Positions 25,129 through 35,798 of a stretch of DNA of 64,000 bases are shown in pieces. The stretch is from Pieris napi (lineage: Eukaryota; Arthropoda; Insecta; Lepidoptera; Pieridae). Each line of letters starts with the position of its first letter. The stretch's first letter is position 1. Location: positions 5,766,001-5,830,000 of the forward strand of contig NC_062245.1 of assembly GCF_905475465.1 (NCBI RefSeq). Reading direction: 5' to 3'. The notes below the pieces were generated by a model, which worked only from the letters and a program-made list of their open reading frames with translations, was not told where the DNA came from and ran no database searches. The position numbers and the translations under genes are program-made.

Positions 25129-25205
25129 GAGCGTTCAAGTATTACGTAACGAATTTTGGGGGGGGGGTCCTTTCGTAAAACGTTACGATGCGGGGCGTAG
25201 ATTGA
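25129..25205. repeat. Insect-type dispersed repeat fragment (GTTCAAGTATTACGTAACG)
   Basis: GGGAGCGTTCAAGTATTACG followed by a G-run and AAAACGTTACGA resembles a repeat I recall as widely scattered in arthropod genomes. Class unknown to me; boundaries approximate. Confidence 0.4.
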
Positions 25206-25341
25206 ATTACGCTTTATTGTTAATATTATTTTCGACTTTCCAGTGTACTGTAACTGAACAAAATTTACCCTTATTTTTGAACACAAGTTATATAAGCCAT
25301 ATTTATCTATTCAAATAACTGAATTACACAAACGTCTATAA

Positions 25342-26986
25342 TGGTAGGGGAGCCCAAGAGGGGATTTCGGGATTTACTAAAGCGCGGCAGATTAATATAT
25401 AGGGGGATACCTTGTACCCGGTTAAGTACCTCCACAAAATATGAGGCCCATATATAAGGCCGCCCGTGAAGGAGACAGGATCAGATTAGTAAAAAAAAAA
25501 ATTGACCATCAGAAATTCCCGAGCGCGTCAGATTAAGGTAGGGTGAGTTAATTACATCCTAAAAAGTGTATATTCCACTAATCTGACAATTTGAGAGTGA
25601 CGGAAAAAAAGGGGAGGGCAACAAAGTTGTAAAAAAAAAACGTCATCTCGACATTCTCGAACGTAGCTAATTTTTTTTTTATTTTGAAGGAAATAATTCA
25701 AGAATAATGAAAAATATATAATCTGACGATTTCCGCAAGCCGAAATAACAAAAATTCGTCGATAAATTTAAATGCATGCAGCTGCGTGATGCCTACATTT
25801 CCTTAAACCGATCGGAATCTACTAAACGGCGTTCTAAATATTTCCCTCAAAATTACATTTCCTGTGAATTTGAACCGATTCGGACCGATAGATTTTGAGA
25901 AATTTTGAAAAATCTTAAAAAAATAAGAAATATTTTTTTTAAAGTGGTTTCTTTATCGATCAACTTCAAAAACAAATCCGCCTTTGAGCTTGAAAAAACC
26001 ACGTCGATCGCCACCAAGCAGGTCAAAAGTTGATTAGTTCGAGAGATATCGTGAACGAAAGAAACCCGAAAAAGTGTTATTTCGGGATTGCTCCGAAATT
26101 TGTGGTTCGATCAATTAAAATTGATCTGATTACTTACCTGATATAATTACTTATGATGATGATAAAACTGCGTCGAATGCCGCCAACCGCGTGAAAATTG
26201 CTTGATCCATTCAAAAGTTATTGCGGTTTGAAAATTCCAAAAATAGTGTTTTATGAAACTTCTATCAGACTTTCGAGCTGGGAGAGCTCAAATGCATAGA
26301 AATGTTATTTCTTTGAACTCAGCGAGCTCAAAATATCAATTTTAAGCGCCCAGGAATGGAATTAGTGGGAAGTTGCAGGGATGGCCCTTTAGGTGAACCG
26401 TTTTTCTAATTTTTTTTTGTCAGATCAGGTGAATCCCTCTAGATAATCGTCAGATTATGAGACAGTACGTTTAGAACATAAAGATGAACCACATATATGT
26501 TAATCTGACGCGCTTGAGTATTTCAAAATTGCGATTTTTTTTTACAAATTATGAAAATGGCACGGCCATTTTCATTGGTTGCGGCGGCGGGAAGGTTTGC
26601 GTCCCATCGAAATCGTCAGATTAGTGAATGAGAGCTTTTTTTTGGTGCACTTAACACTCCCTTAGAAAATCTGACGAGCTCGATAATTTTTATTTTTTTT
26701 TCATTTTCAACCCTTAAATACAACCACCCGCATCATGCAAACGATCAGATTAACATACGTACATTATTAAAAATACGTAGGGCATTGATGCTATCAATAT
26801 CTGTCTGAGGATGTCCATGCAACAGTTTTTTTTTACATATTTAACAATCTATAGCCGCTTCCCCCACCGATGAAAAGGTATATATCATGTAACATTTTTT
26901 TCTTCTTATTATCTAAGCTTTGCACCCCAATAGGTCTCTACGACGCTCGAGTAAATCCCCATTTAGCATCGTGGGCTCCCCTACCA
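25342..26986. mobile_element. Unclassified TIR DNA element with subterminal TCAGATTA repeats
   Basis: 1645 bp. Both ends read TGGTAGGGGAGCCCA inward, with degenerate similarity for about 30 bp more (GGGATTTACT). TAA flanks each side (25339-25341, 26987-26989), consistent with a 3-bp target duplication. Inside, TCAGATTA or its complement occurs exactly at 25481, 25528, 25579, 25719, 26450, 26501, 26616 and 26745. All are in the outer portions and none in the central 700 bp. No transposase ORF is present, so it is non-autonomous. The 3-bp TWA duplication would fit PIF/Harbinger-like elements, but class is unproven. Confidence 0.7.
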
Positions 26987-27194
26987 TAAGGTTACGTATG
27001 AAATCCAACGTTACCCATACTTTGCAAGTTTCATATGTATGTTAAATTAAGACTGGAACTGCTAAGACTAACAAGTAGTTCTACCTCGTCCAAAGTTTAC
27101 ATTCCCCCGCAACTATGTTATGAGTTCACATTACACTAGAGCCACGCTATATTGGCCGTTTTATGAATCTACTGATTAAATATTTAACCATATT

Positions 27195-27460
27195 AAACAC
27201 TACTCGAGAAGTTTTGGTCTTGGTCTCTGGGGTCGTAGGTTCGATCCCCGGCTGTGCACCAATCGACTTTGTATGTGCGCATTTAACACTCGCTTGTAAA
27301 GGAAAACAAGGTTAGGAAACCGGCATGTCTTTTGACCCAACAAGTCAACGGAGTGAGTCAGGCACAGGAAGAACAACCACTTGTCTATTAAGAAAAATAA
27401 ATGAATACGGAACAGATATGAGGCGCAGACCTAAAAGAATGTGCCACTAGTATTTTTATA
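27195..27460 (+). repeat. tRNA-derived SINE
   Basis: B box GGTTCGATCCCCGGCTGTGC at 27238, then the family body (GGAAACCGGCATGTCTT, CAAGTCAACGGAGTGAGTCA) and end (AGACCTAAAAGAATGTG). The A-box half of the head is disturbed. Confidence 0.75.
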
Positions 27461-27461
27461 T

Positions 27462-27985
27462 AAAACCTTTTGACTGCATCTATTATTTTTAATAAAAAAT
27501 AATTTCATCAACTGAAACGTCCTAATTATCGTGGTTTAAAATTTGCTGCGACTTTCTGATAAACAATAGAGAATATAAAATTATATTATCACATTCTTAA
27601 TGATTACTCATTAAACGTTGAAAAAAACATTCAAATACTATCAAATGAACTAAAATCCACTTTTGTTATTGTATATTTAATTATGGTAAAGTCCTTGTGG
27701 ACCAAATCCAGATAAGACAAGTTAACAGTACCCATAAACGACGAGCATGCATGGTAAGTGTCATGAAAGTGGATGAAGAGAGGTATCTAATCTGAAAGAT
27801 TATTTATAAAACTTTATGGACGACCATTGCTATGACCTATATAACGTATCACCGATGTAATATTCTATCTTCTAAACTTGCCTACGTCTAGCTCTTAGAA
27901 TGACGTACTTATCTACTTAGATATCAACCTGTCGGCCTGATTTTGTGTGAAATAAAAACTGTAGCGCATATCATCGACTTTCATT
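27462..27985. other. No gene; last part may be the left flank of a Helitron
   Basis: AT-rich. The last 40-50 bp may belong to the Helitron whose 3' end lies at 28532-28614, interrupted by the foldback element in between; this is inferred. Confidence 0.3.
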
Positions 27986-27989
27986 TGTA

Positions 27990-28529
27990 TATGTTAACGT
28001 AAAATTGTAAACACCGTTAGATTGTATTATCTATCTCGCGAGATTGTGAACTGTCGAAAGATTGTGAACTTCAACGTACTGCTTACAATTTAACGTATTA
28101 TTATTCGGTAGATTGTTTTTGAAATTTTCTTTCATTTCATTTCCAACACTAACTTAGTTATCATTCAAACTTCTTTGGTCAATCATAGATTAATTTTACT
28201 TCCCAACAATTTCATATAACTAACTCTAAAGCTGTGAGTTACTTTCAACACGACATCAATTTACATTCATCAAAACAATCAAGTTACATTCGACAACAAA
28301 CGAATTAACAAACAAATATGGGGGCGCGGGGCAAATTCCGTTCAACCAATCAGTGCGCGAGGTGCGATCCGTTTCACAATTTGACGGTTTCACTTCGATA
28401 GATTACAATTTACCGAATAATAATACGTTAAATTGTAAGCAGTTCGTTGAGGTTCACAATCTTTCGGCAGTTTACAATCTCGCGAGATAGATTACAATCT
28501 TACGGTGTTTACAATTTTACGGTAACATA
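27990..28529. mobile_element. Foldback MITE with ~125-bp inverted repeats
   Basis: 540 bp. The left arm 27990-28120 and right arm 28404-28529 are near-perfect reverse complements, starting TATGTTAACGTAAAATTGTA (right arm TATGTTACCG...). A TA flanks each end. The arms repeat ATTGTRAAC three times each. The interior contains a GGGGGCGCGGGGC patch at 28320. No ORF. It appears nested in a Helitron. Confidence 0.75.
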
Positions 28530-28531
28530 TA

Positions 28532-28614
28532 TACCGAAACTAAGTGAACACAAGTCTCAAGTGAGCTTTTGCTAAATCAATACATTTTACGATGCGAACC
28601 GGGCGGGTTGCTAG
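28532..28614 (+). mobile_element. Helitron 3' end
   Basis: Sequence ending GAACCGGGCGGGTTGCTAG, with the terminal CTAG at 28611-28614 preceded by a GC-rich short palindrome, as in Helitron 3' ends. The matching 5' part is uncertain. Confidence 0.5.
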
Positions 28615-28615
28615 T

Positions 28616-29108
28616 GATTAATTTAAGTAGGTGTGCAAGAAGGCGTTATATTGTGATGGCACTTTATCTAAGGATTTAAAGCCAAGAGCGGGTGTATTGT
28701 TCCTACTGCATTTCACAAGTACAGTCATGTACATAGGTCAAATGAAAAACGTTTATTCATTTATTTTCGCTTATGATCTTCGCTAAGTATCGGCCTTATT
28801 TGACTTATAAATATCGTGTGTATATATAAAGTGACAAAAGAGTGATAAAGATACATTTAAGCGCTTGAGGTTTGTTGAGGTTGAGGTTTGTTGTTTGTTA
28901 ATATATGTTACATAACTATTAAAACGCGTATGCAAAATTATTTCGTAGATATTGTGTCATTTAAGTATTCTAAAGTTTTCTACCTTCATGTTGCTCTTTT
29001 GTTTTTAAATTCTTTATTTAAAAACATTTTAATTAATACCGCCAAAGTGGTTATGTAATTAAGTCCTTATAATTAATATTTTCTCTAGATGGCAGGCATC
29101 AGCCTTGC
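28616..29108. other. No recognisable feature
   Basis: AT-rich DNA with a small GAGGTTTGTTGAGGTTGAGG direct repeat at 28865-28890. Confidence 0.35.
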
Positions 29109-29110
29109 CA

Positions 29111-29180
29111 TTCTGTAACTCACTTTTCGAACTCACACAGCGGTTTTCACAGCGTCAAATCAGTCGTAAAGCAGTCAATA
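29111..29180 (+). repeat. Left arm of a ~70-bp inverted repeat surrounding the CR1-like LINE
   Basis: TTCTGTAACTCACTTTTCGA and the following bases match, at about 80% by eye, the reverse complement of 32711-32787 at the far side of the LINE. It could be the arm of a foldback MITE that the LINE entered, or an inverted scrap of the LINE's own 5' end. Confidence 0.6.
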
Positions 29181-29355
29181 ATAAACTACAAGCTCCCTCC
29201 TTATCAGAATGCCAAATCATAAAATTTTTATTTTATTTATTTAGTTTAAGCTTATAACATCACACACAGTACTAAAATTACTAATTATTTTACAAAAAAT
29301 CTCGCATCTAAAATGTGTGACAATTAATGTAAGCATAAGTTTCACAAAAAAAAAA

Positions 29356-30339
29356 TTAAATAGAAATAAAAATTACAATTAAAACATATACGATAGTAAA
29401 AGCACACAATAAAATAAAAAAAAAATTTACAGAAATTTGTTGGCACATTTTTAAAATACAAATAGGACGGTAATTTTTTACGTCGGTGATATCTCCCTTT
29501 TTATACACAGGTACAACACGAGACCTTTTCCATACTTCAGGAAAAACACCATCTTTAAGAGATCTATTATAAATAATAGTTAGGGGCAAAGATAACACAA
29601 ATCTGCATCGTTTTACAAAGATAGGAGGAATCGAGTCTGGTCCAGGTCCTTTGTTAGCATCAAGACCTTTTATTTTCTTAGATATTACATCTTCTCTGAA
29701 GCTAAGAGACATTAGGCCATCAACATTGCCAATTTCGTCTGGAGTGGAACTGCCAAAAAGTGATTCATCACATGTATATACAGATGAAAATTGATATGCA
29801 AAAAGATTAGCAATATCAGGTGATGACTGGGCTGTAACATTGTCCATTTTCATGCAAGAGGGAAGCGATGAGTGACCACCTTTCCTATTTTTAATAAAAC
29901 TCCAAAAACATTTAGGATTATTAGGAATACTTGCCTCAATATTTCGCTTATATTTAGTGTAGCAATCATCATAAAGTTTGTGACAACGTTTTCTAATAAT
30001 GCGATACTCTATTTCGTCTCGAGGATTCTTGTATATTCGATACCTCTTACGTGTTTTTTCTTTTTCAGCAAGTAATTTTATTAAGGAAGAACTGAACCAC
30101 ACCGGATACTTAGATTTCTTGATGGTCGTTTTAGGAACAAATTTGCTTATAGTGGTGTTAAGAATTTTGTAGAACTCAGATACCATATCATTAACATCAT
30201 CATGAGCGCGTAGGCTATCATTCCAATCAATGGTTTTCAGATCCCCTATTATAGACACATAGTCAGCTTTATAAAAATTTAGTTTAGTGTTACCTCTCGT
30301 TCGCAAAAAAGATATTTTAGAATATTCAATACTTAACAA
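29356..30339 (-). pseudogene. LINE ORF2, start of reverse transcriptase, 3'-deleted
   Basis: Continues ORF2 in the same frame as the endonuclease ORF after a single TGA (30372-30370). After a linker with KYPVWFSSSLIKLL it reaches the RT fingers: NKGPGPDSIPPIFVKRC near 29655, then WKRSRVVPVYKKGD and NYRPICIL near 29460. The reading frame then runs into LINE 3'-UTR-like sequence (about 30 hydrophobic codons, stop at 29356). The YxDD-containing palm is absent, so there has been an internal deletion of probably more than 1 kb. Not functional as a polymerase. Confidence 0.8.
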
Positions 30340-30369
30340 TAAACTAGGATGATTCGCGTATATTTTACT

Positions 30370-31032
30370 TCACGAGTCGGAGGGGGCTGATACATTAATA
30401 CTAGACATATTACTTAATACTAAATCTAAGAAACGATCATCGCTATTACCTATAATATTAAATTGCTTTAGGCTATTCATAGACATAAAATCAATAAAGG
30501 CAAAGCCAAGTGTATTGTTATAATTATAAGGTGTCATAAAAACTTCATTATTTAGCGATCTCCAATTAATGAACCCTAGATTGAAGTCACCTAGAATAAT
30601 GACGTCATCGCTTAAGTTTAAAGCTCTGTCAACGCTGTCTAAAAAATGTGTCAAAGTCCCAATCTTTACAGGGGGAGGCAGGTATACTACACATATCGAA
30701 AGTTTCTTTATTATTTTATTAATATTTATTTGTAAGGTGACCCATAAGTCCTCCACATCCGATTCCCATGCCTCAACTCTGAAAGAAGAAATTTCTTTGG
30801 AGACTCCCAATATGACACCTCCACCATCCGATTTGGTATTGGTAGAACTTGAACGATCTCTACGATAAACAGTGTATCTATTGTCAAATAATTCCATGTT
30901 AGAAATACCAGATTTCAGCCAAGTTTCAGTAAGAGCGATGATCTTATAATTAGAAGTTGACAAATACTTGAGAAAGCTTGCCGTTTTAGTTCTCAACCCT
31001 TGTACGTTTTGATAATAAATTTCAAGCATCAT
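30370..31032 (-). CDS. LINE ORF2 endonuclease domain (220 aa, ends at premature stop)
   Basis: APE-type endonuclease of the CR1/Jockey-group element. Motifs: IYYQNVQGLRTK at the N-terminus, IALTETWLKSG, YRRDRSS, GGGVILGVSK, VVYLPPP, VIILGDFNLGFINW and FLDLVLSN. The ATG at 31032 lies 70 nt after the ORF1 stop. The TGA at 30372-30370 interrupts an otherwise continuous frame into RT, so this is one open piece of a broken ORF2 rather than a natural short protein. Confidence 0.8.
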   Translation of the reverse strand: MMLEIYYQNVQGLRTKTASFLKYLSTSNYKIIALTETWLKSGISNMELFDNRYTVYRRDRSSSTNTKSDGGGVILGVSKEISSFRVEAWESDVEDLWVTLQININKIIKKLSICVVYLPPPVKIGTLTHFLDSVDRALNLSDDVIILGDFNLGFINWRSLNNEVFMTPYNYNNTLGFAFIDFMSMNSLKQFNIIGNSDDRFLDLVLSNMSSINVSAPSDS

Positions 31033-31102
31033 AAAAAAAAAATCAGTGCGTTACTAGGCTAAAGATACAACAAAAAGCTTATAATCTAATATAGGTACTA
31101 TA

Positions 31103-32215
31103 CTATGTTAAAAGATTTAAGGTTTCGTTATTCTTAATAAGCAAGGCTTGGCAGTTTTCGTTCTTTCTTGTAAAAACGCGTCCGTTGCGAACCCATACAA
31201 ATTTATACTGCTTCTCTTTTGCTTTCAAGCGTGTGGCCGCGTAAAGAGCATTGTTAACTGATGTTAGATGTTCAGATATATAAATAGGTTTCTTAGTTCC
31301 TCCGATACCAAGATGATGAGAGTTCAATTTATCTTGTGGATTCTTCCTATTAAATTTGCTCACAGCAGCCAGAACAAAGTCACGTGTACGCGGGCTACAT
31401 AACTTGGCTACCACGGACCGAGGCCTGTCACTGCTATTAGTTATTTTAGCAACCCTTGTTACGTGCTGAATATCAACTTGAGTGAGGGGACAGTCCACAG
31501 TCTTGGCTATACGAAGGACAGTTTCAAATAAATTTTCTGACCTATTCTCAGGGATCCCATTAATCAATATATTATTCTCCCGGGCATGTAGTTCAACAGA
31601 AGTTAGCCGGTTCGTTAGGTCAGCCACATTATACTTTAACCTCTCATTATCTTTTTTTAGATTCACTATTGCGATGTCCTTCTCCTCAAGAGAAGACTTT
31701 ATATCCTCAAATTGTTGACTCAGGAAGCAGATTGTGTCCTGGAACCCAGCAACCCTTTCAGTGAGATTATTAAGTTCCGATGTCACTAATCGCTTTATTG
31801 TCACAGTGAGGACTGAAGATAACTCCTGTTGTAAGATATCTCGCAATTTATCTTCAGTGACATATGGTTCTAGTTCTGGAAGTTGTGAAGGGGGTCCATG
31901 TTTTATTCGCTGCGTTACTTTAGAGCACGGAGGTTCACTCTCCGGACTTGCTTCTTGTGAGCTCCTACTATGTGGGCTTCCATCAAAATTTTCACAAGTC
32001 AGCAATGACGTCCTTGCATTGCTAACATTAGCCGGTTTCCTAGAGCATTCGGGACATCTAAATGACGCCTTTTGTCTTGCGACCATCTCAACAAAGCGCT
32101 TGCGGGAGACATTAGCACATTCTAGGTCGTATTTTAACTTGCAGATATGACAGCATAAAAAATCCTTTTTTGGTAGCTCAATATGACAGCTAGCACAACA
32201 ATTTGAAGGCGCCAT
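31103..32215 (-). CDS. LINE ORF1 with PHD-like zinc finger and coiled coil (370 aa)
   Basis: ORF1 protein of the CR1-like element, presumed to bind RNA and form particles. Residues 5-60 carry a Cys/His array typical of the PHD-type finger in CR1-group ORF1s (CCASCH, CCHICKLKYDLEC, CPEC). Residues about 70-110 are low-complexity, Ser/Pro-rich. A long coiled coil follows (about 120-215), then a conserved region starting ARENNILINGIPE that resembles an RRM-like domain, and a C-terminal block ending QYKFVWVRNGRVFTRK. The frame is intact. The ATG 32215 is the first in frame. Confidence 0.85.
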   Translation of the reverse strand: MAPSNCCASCHIELPKKDFLCCHICKLKYDLECANVSRKRFVEMVARQKASFRCPECSRKPANVSNARTSLLTCENFDGSPHSRSSQEASPESEPPCSKVTQRIKHGPPSQLPELEPYVTEDKLRDILQQELSSVLTVTIKRLVTSELNNLTERVAGFQDTICFLSQQFEDIKSSLEEKDIAIVNLKKDNERLKYNVADLTNRLTSVELHARENNILINGIPENRSENLFETVLRIAKTVDCPLTQVDIQHVTRVAKITNSSDRPRSVVAKLCSPRTRDFVLAAVSKFNRKNPQDKLNSHHLGIGGTKKPIYISEHLTSVNNALYAATRLKAKEKQYKFVWVRNGRVFTRKNENCQALLIKNNETLNLLT

Positions 32216-32710
32216 AGCAACTTTTAATAAAATAAAAAAAATAAAAAAACAAGTGGGATGCCTGGATTGGAACCACGTCAGAAACTATACTACGATATTT
32301 ATGCAGCGCTCTGTAACACTGAGCCGAGCGAGCAGTCGAGTTTTTAGCCGAAATAATAGTATATATTCCAGTCCAATAGCGGAGTACAAACGCACAACGC
32401 GTCACCAGGTTGAACAAAAACTCGACACTATTTCACTGAATCTATGCATATGATTATTATAATTAATCAAAAAAACTATCAGATGCAAAGTAATGTTAAT
32501 GTTATGATTCACTTGCGTATTTATCCATTTAACGTATTGTTGATGTTTTAAAACGGCCACTGCACCAGAACGCTTGTTATTATGTTGAAAATTTGATTAT
32601 CCCATTAACACAACAACTTGGAAAAGTCACACACTGCACTAATTTGCCTTGCTTAATTAATTTAAAACAACATTATAGCAATATAAGGGGAATTTCTATT
32701 TTTAATAACT

Positions 32711-32787
32711 GACTGTTATTATAAAATGACTGTTTCACGACTGATTTGAGAAATACGCTGTGTGAGTTTGAAAAGTGAGTTACAGAA
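32711..32787 (-). repeat. Right arm of the inverted repeat surrounding the CR1-like LINE
   Basis: Reverse complement reads TTCTGTAACTCACTTTTCAA, then CAAATCAGTCGTGAAACAGT, pairing with 29111-29180. Confidence 0.6.
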
Positions 32788-33152
32788 CCGCAAGACAGTA
32801 GCAGACACAGAAGGTGGTTATCGACCGAAACCAATTCTGAAAATTTAAATACCCTACTACATTATTAAATACTTTTGCTTCATGAAACACTATTACTATG
32901 AGCGGTTATTTAAAATTAACAATAATTATTATTTCTTAAAACCACTTCTGTACTCGATACTACCCAGACGAATTGCGCACCGGCGACACAACTGCAACTC
33001 GAAAATGGAGAAAATTGAAAAGGAAAATATCACGGCTTCTACGTGTCTTATCTTCTGTGTAAGTTTTCTTTGAGATTATGAAATAAAGAATTGAGAAATT
33101 ACTTTTAAAAGTATACTGGCTTTACACTGGAGCTTTGTTTATAAAAGCTTTA

Positions 33153-33461
33153 TCTTAATATATATATTTCTTGTGTGCGTGTGTATGTGACTGAACTCCT
33201 CCTAAACGACTGGACCAATTTTGATGAAATTTTTTGTGTGTTTTCAAGGGGATCTGGGAATGGTTTAGATTCACAAATCAGCCCGCCAGATGTTAAGGGT
33301 AGTCCACCCCTAAATTTTTATTTTTATTTTTTAGACAACATTTTTAATTTCTATTTTTTATGATACAGCATTAAAAAATACATACAACCCCTAACTTTCA
33401 ACCCCTATTTTTTTATTATAAATGATATACATGGCGAAACGACGTTTGCCGGATCAGCTAG
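33153..33461 (+). mobile_element. Non-autonomous Helitron
   Basis: 309 bp. Starts TCTTAATATATATATTTCTT and ends GGATCAGCTAG with a T following. It shares GTTAAGGGTAGTCCACCCCT and ATGATATACATGGCGAAACG with the copies at 42.7 and 53.3 kb. No TIRs or target duplication, as expected for Helitrons. Confidence 0.75.
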
Positions 33462-33667
33462 TTGAATTATATAAATAGTGCTACGCTATTATTTGGGATG
33501 TCGTAGCCATAATCATGGTTGGGTAATTAAGCTGTTATACCTTACCTTCATATTATCATTTTAGATGTATATTAAGTAATATATATTTCAGTAAATTTAC
33601 ATAAAATCATAATATTATAACAATAATAATTATTAATAAATAAATAACTAACCTTAACATATAATAA

Positions 33668-33930
33668 CTAAAATATATTATTAAAAGGAGTCCCTTGAGG
33701 CAAGGTTCCGAAGATACTGGCAGCATTCCCCCTTTGAATTGCTAGACTAATTCTTTGTCCGACGTAACTGCCAGATCTTCGGTCACCTGTGATGTCGACT
33801 AACCTTTTTGATATTTCTTTAAAAAGCCTTAAAGCACTAGGACCCCACGGACCAAGGGTCTCGACACCGAATGGGACAAAATCATATTCTGAGCCTAGAC
33901 TCCTGTATTTGCATGCTTTAGCTTTATTAA
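33668..33930 (-). pseudogene. Orphan C-terminal fragment of a retroelement-like protein
   Basis: An open minus-strand frame without its own start. It contains DFVPFGVETLGPWGPSALRL, SKRLVDITGDRRSGSYVGQR and ISLAIQRGNAASIFGTLPQG, ending at TAG 33670-33668. I recall this block as a C-terminal end repeated in many animal genomes in association with retroelement ORFs, but I cannot name the family. The upstream part is missing. Confidence 0.55.
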
Positions 33931-33999
33931 GTAATTATATAATACGTTTATTTACGGCAACTATTTACATTTATGGCAAATACAAAAAAATACATAAAA

Positions 34000-34304
34000 A
34001 TAAATAAATAAATCAGTGGCGCTACAACCTCTTTAGGTCTGGGCCTCAGATTCCTGAATCTGTTTCATTATCAGTTTTAAATCTAATAGGCAAGTAGGTG
34101 ATCAGCCTCCTGTGCCTGACACACGCGGTCGACTTTTTGGGTCTAAGACATGTCGATTTCCTCACGATATTTTCCTTCACCGTTCGAGCGAATGTTAAAT
34201 ACGCACATAGAAATAAATACCATTGGTGCACAGCCGGGGATGGAACCTGCGACCTCAGGGATGAGAGTCGCCCGCTGAAGCCACTAGGCCAACACTGCTC
34301 TACA
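34000..34304 (-). repeat. tRNA-derived SINE, full length
   Basis: Read on the minus strand: a head with GTGTTGGCCTAGTGGCTTCA and a B box (GGTTCCATCCCCGGCTGTGC), then the family body and a 3' end AAAGAGGTTGTAGCGCCACT followed by a TTTATTTATTTA tail. Closely related to the copy at 54.5 kb. Confidence 0.8.
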
Positions 34305-34970
34305 CAACAATACATACACATAGAAAAAAAAACAACACAATATTAAACAGTATTAGATTAAAATATTTACAAAAAGACCAATTATTTATTACAGTATAGG
34401 AACTGACGTAAAGAACATTTTGTCAGTTCACTCAACGGACAATTAAAATCGTATGTTAATCTATACAGTTCCTTAATTATTTCCATACATATTGTGTCAT
34501 GTGTAACCAATATTAAAAGATAAGGAGAACCCATTTGTGTCATTTGTCTGTAAATTTCAACTCTTTCTCGATTTAAAAAGCTTACTAGTTTTCTTTTCCA
34601 ATTGACACCACCATCTCTATAGCAAAACGATATAAAAGTATTACAAACTTTGACTCTTAGTTAAATACTTAAATATATATATTTATGATTCACACCTTAA
34701 TATAAATACAAAGTATCGCAGTTCTTTCACATTAATTAATTAGACATTGGGTGTGACAACTTGCCCATCGAATTTTGCTATGGGAAGAAACCAGACTTAT
34801 TCAAGTTATATTCAAGAGGATCGCTATTTTTAGACAGGTTTACAATTTACCCATGATAAGTTCACGTTCTATAAATGTTTTTAAACACTGCCAAAACCAT
34901 ACTCTGAAACTTAAAAACTAAAGTCAAGAAGCCTGGGTTTCAACGTACTTCAGACTAAATTATATATATA
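34305..34970. other. No recognisable feature
   Basis: AT-rich noncoding DNA. Confidence 0.4.
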
Positions 34971-35798
34971 ACTAGCAGACCGGCCAAGCGTTGCTGTGGC
35001 TAAGGATTTTGTTATATTACACAGTAGCAAAATATTCAAGGGAAACGGTAGGATAACACCAGTCATGGGGACCACCATGTTTGGTGGTTATGCCATTAAA
35101 TTTTAGCTTATGTGAAACGTTGGTACTTTCAACACAGCGCCATCTGTTAAAATTGTGACTATCAAATAATAAACAAATATTTTGCAATAAAATAATATTG
35201 CGGGCAAAAAAAATACTACTTGTGATCAATGCGACTTTAATAAATGTTAAAACGTTTAATAAAACTACTAAGTAATAGATAAATGTATAATCAGTGCTCA
35301 AGAGAACGAAACACATCAGGATTTTAAAGTGTTTTAACGAGGCTTCAACTGACGTGCCACGCTTTCAACAATCAAACGGATTCATGACACTGTTGAGTTT
35401 TTGTGAGGTTGTGACGTCTAGTGCTAAAAGTGACTAAAGTGTCTTCTGAAAAATCTTAGTGCAAAACGAAATACAAATATTAAACAGACATTAGTCATCC
35501 ATACGAACTGGTTACAAAATTATCTACTATACCAAACATTGGTTCAGTTCATCATAGTCTCAGATAGCCACTTATATAAGGGTATCGACTACGTGATGAG
35601 CGGTCCAAGTTCGAATAATCTGACTTACACTATTTATGGATTTTATTTGCTCCTGTAAAACAAATATTGTAAGATAAATACGTCAAAACGCCCCCATCTA
35701 GTAAAATATCTAGAATTAGGAAAATATAAATTTATCGATAATAGTTTTAACTTCGTTGAAAACTTCATATTTCTTCGGATAGAGGGCACTGATACACT

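Larger units (their letters stand above)
29220..32700 (-). mobile_element. CR1/Jockey-group LINE, internally deleted
   Basis: Minus-strand element with leader (about 32216-32700), ORF1 with a PHD-like finger (31103-32215), ORF2 endonuclease (30370-31032), the first part of RT, then an abrupt join to an AT-rich 3' UTR that ends in AATAAATAAAATAAAA near 29222. The palm and catalytic part of RT is missing, so the copy cannot act on its own. The left end sits at the A-rich tail; the 5' boundary is uncertain. Confidence 0.8.
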
